Source of the DNA: Elusimicrobiota bacterium
GTDB lineage: Bacteria; Elusimicrobiota; Elusimicrobia; Elusimicrobiales; Elusimicrobiaceae
Length of the DNA: 12,912 nt
Assembly (NCBI GenBank): GCA_023393825.1
Contig: JAEXBW010000044.1
Span: 1 to 12,912 of the forward strand
Reading direction: 5' to 3'
Shown here: positions 12,796 to 12,912 of the stretch, piece by piece
How the letters are laid out: each line of letters starts with the position of its first letter
How positions within the stretch are numbered: the first letter of the stretch is position 1
Made by a program: the position numbers and the translations under genes
The notes under the pieces: model-generated
The model's input: only the letters and a program-made list of their open reading frames with translations
The model's database searches: none
Told to the model about the DNA's origin: nothing

Positions 12796-12912
12796 TTCTT
12801 TTTCCTCAATAATTCCTGTCTTTCTTTTATTGCTTTTTCTTTGCCGATAGAGGTAGGATTATAAAATTTTACGGGGTTGGGCATATATTCCTGCTCTACA
12901 TAGTGATTGGGA
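12792..12912 (-). CDS. C-terminal end of an unknown gene upstream of xseA
   Basis: The minus strand is open from the right edge to a TGA at 12794-12792, giving at least 39 residues. They include YVEQEYMPNPVKFYNPTS and a basic, helical tail ending in ERQELLRKKK. The stop overlaps the xseA ATG (ATGA), and the xseA ribosome-binding site lies inside this frame. This matches the 4-nt overlap between xseA and xseB and supports it being a real coding end. I do not recognise the protein. It does not look like FolD or NusB, the usual neighbours upstream of xseA in Bacillus. Confidence 0.65.
   Translation of the reverse strand, partial: PNHYVEQEYMPNPVKFYNPTSIGKEKAIKERQELLRKKK

Noticed and set aside
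1..12912. CRISPR arrays, insertion sequences, tRNA or rRNA genes, phage or defence genes
   Set aside because: No spaced direct repeats, transposase, integrase, clover-leaf or rRNA sequence was seen on either strand; nearly all of the window is accounted for by housekeeping or hypothetical genes.

Overview
The window is an ordinary, gene-dense bacterial chromosome segment, moderately AT-leaning. It has no mobile element, CRISPR array, tRNA or rRNA gene. I cannot name the species. The DnaK lacks the insertion typical of proteobacterial Hsp70 and has an N-terminus (GTSNTAAAVMEGG, IIPSAEG) that I associate with archaeal, Thermotoga-like and some deep-branching bacterial homologues. With the mixed codon use this makes an Elusimicrobiota-like organism plausible, but that is a guess.

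Left half, minus strand (1-6760): a class I heat-shock locus, hrcA-grpE-dnaK-dnaJ. A consensus sigma-70-type promoter (TTGACA, 17 bp, TACAAT) drives it, with a CIRCE operator one base after the -10 box. A hairpin lies between dnaK and dnaJ, and a strong intrinsic terminator follows dnaJ. Next come an unrecognised membrane-anchored protein with its own promoter and terminator, then rsmE, and the first 19 codons of an MtaB-like tRNA methylthiotransferase overlapping rsmE by 4 nt. As I remember it, Bacillus subtilis has hrcA-grpE-dnaK-dnaJ-prmA-rsmE-mtaB. The order is therefore conserved here, except that the unknown gene sits where prmA would be.

Middle (6760-10632): tatD (plus) is divergent from hrcA and ends in a bidirectional terminator shared with a convergent pair, a squalene/phytoene synthase-family gene and a secreted TPR protein (minus, GTGA overlap). 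An HD-domain hydrolase gene (plus) diverges from the synthase across only 34 bp. It converges on tlyA across 184 bp that hold a terminator and a long imperfect inverted repeat.

Right end (10633-12912, minus): an overlapping cluster of an unknown gene's C-terminus, xseA, xseB and tlyA, giving exonuclease VII plus a TlyA-type rRNA 2'-O-methyltransferase. It resembles the Bacillus xseA-xseB-ispA-dxs-tlyA order with the isoprenoid genes missing.

The most notable points are the CIRCE/promoter architecture, a possible second degenerate CIRCE, the replacement of prmA, a promoter embedded in the dnaJ terminator, three genes with a TAAAAT box 6-7 nt before the start and no Shine-Dalgarno (possible leaderless mRNAs), and cysteine pairs in GrpE. 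I found no clearly new biological system.
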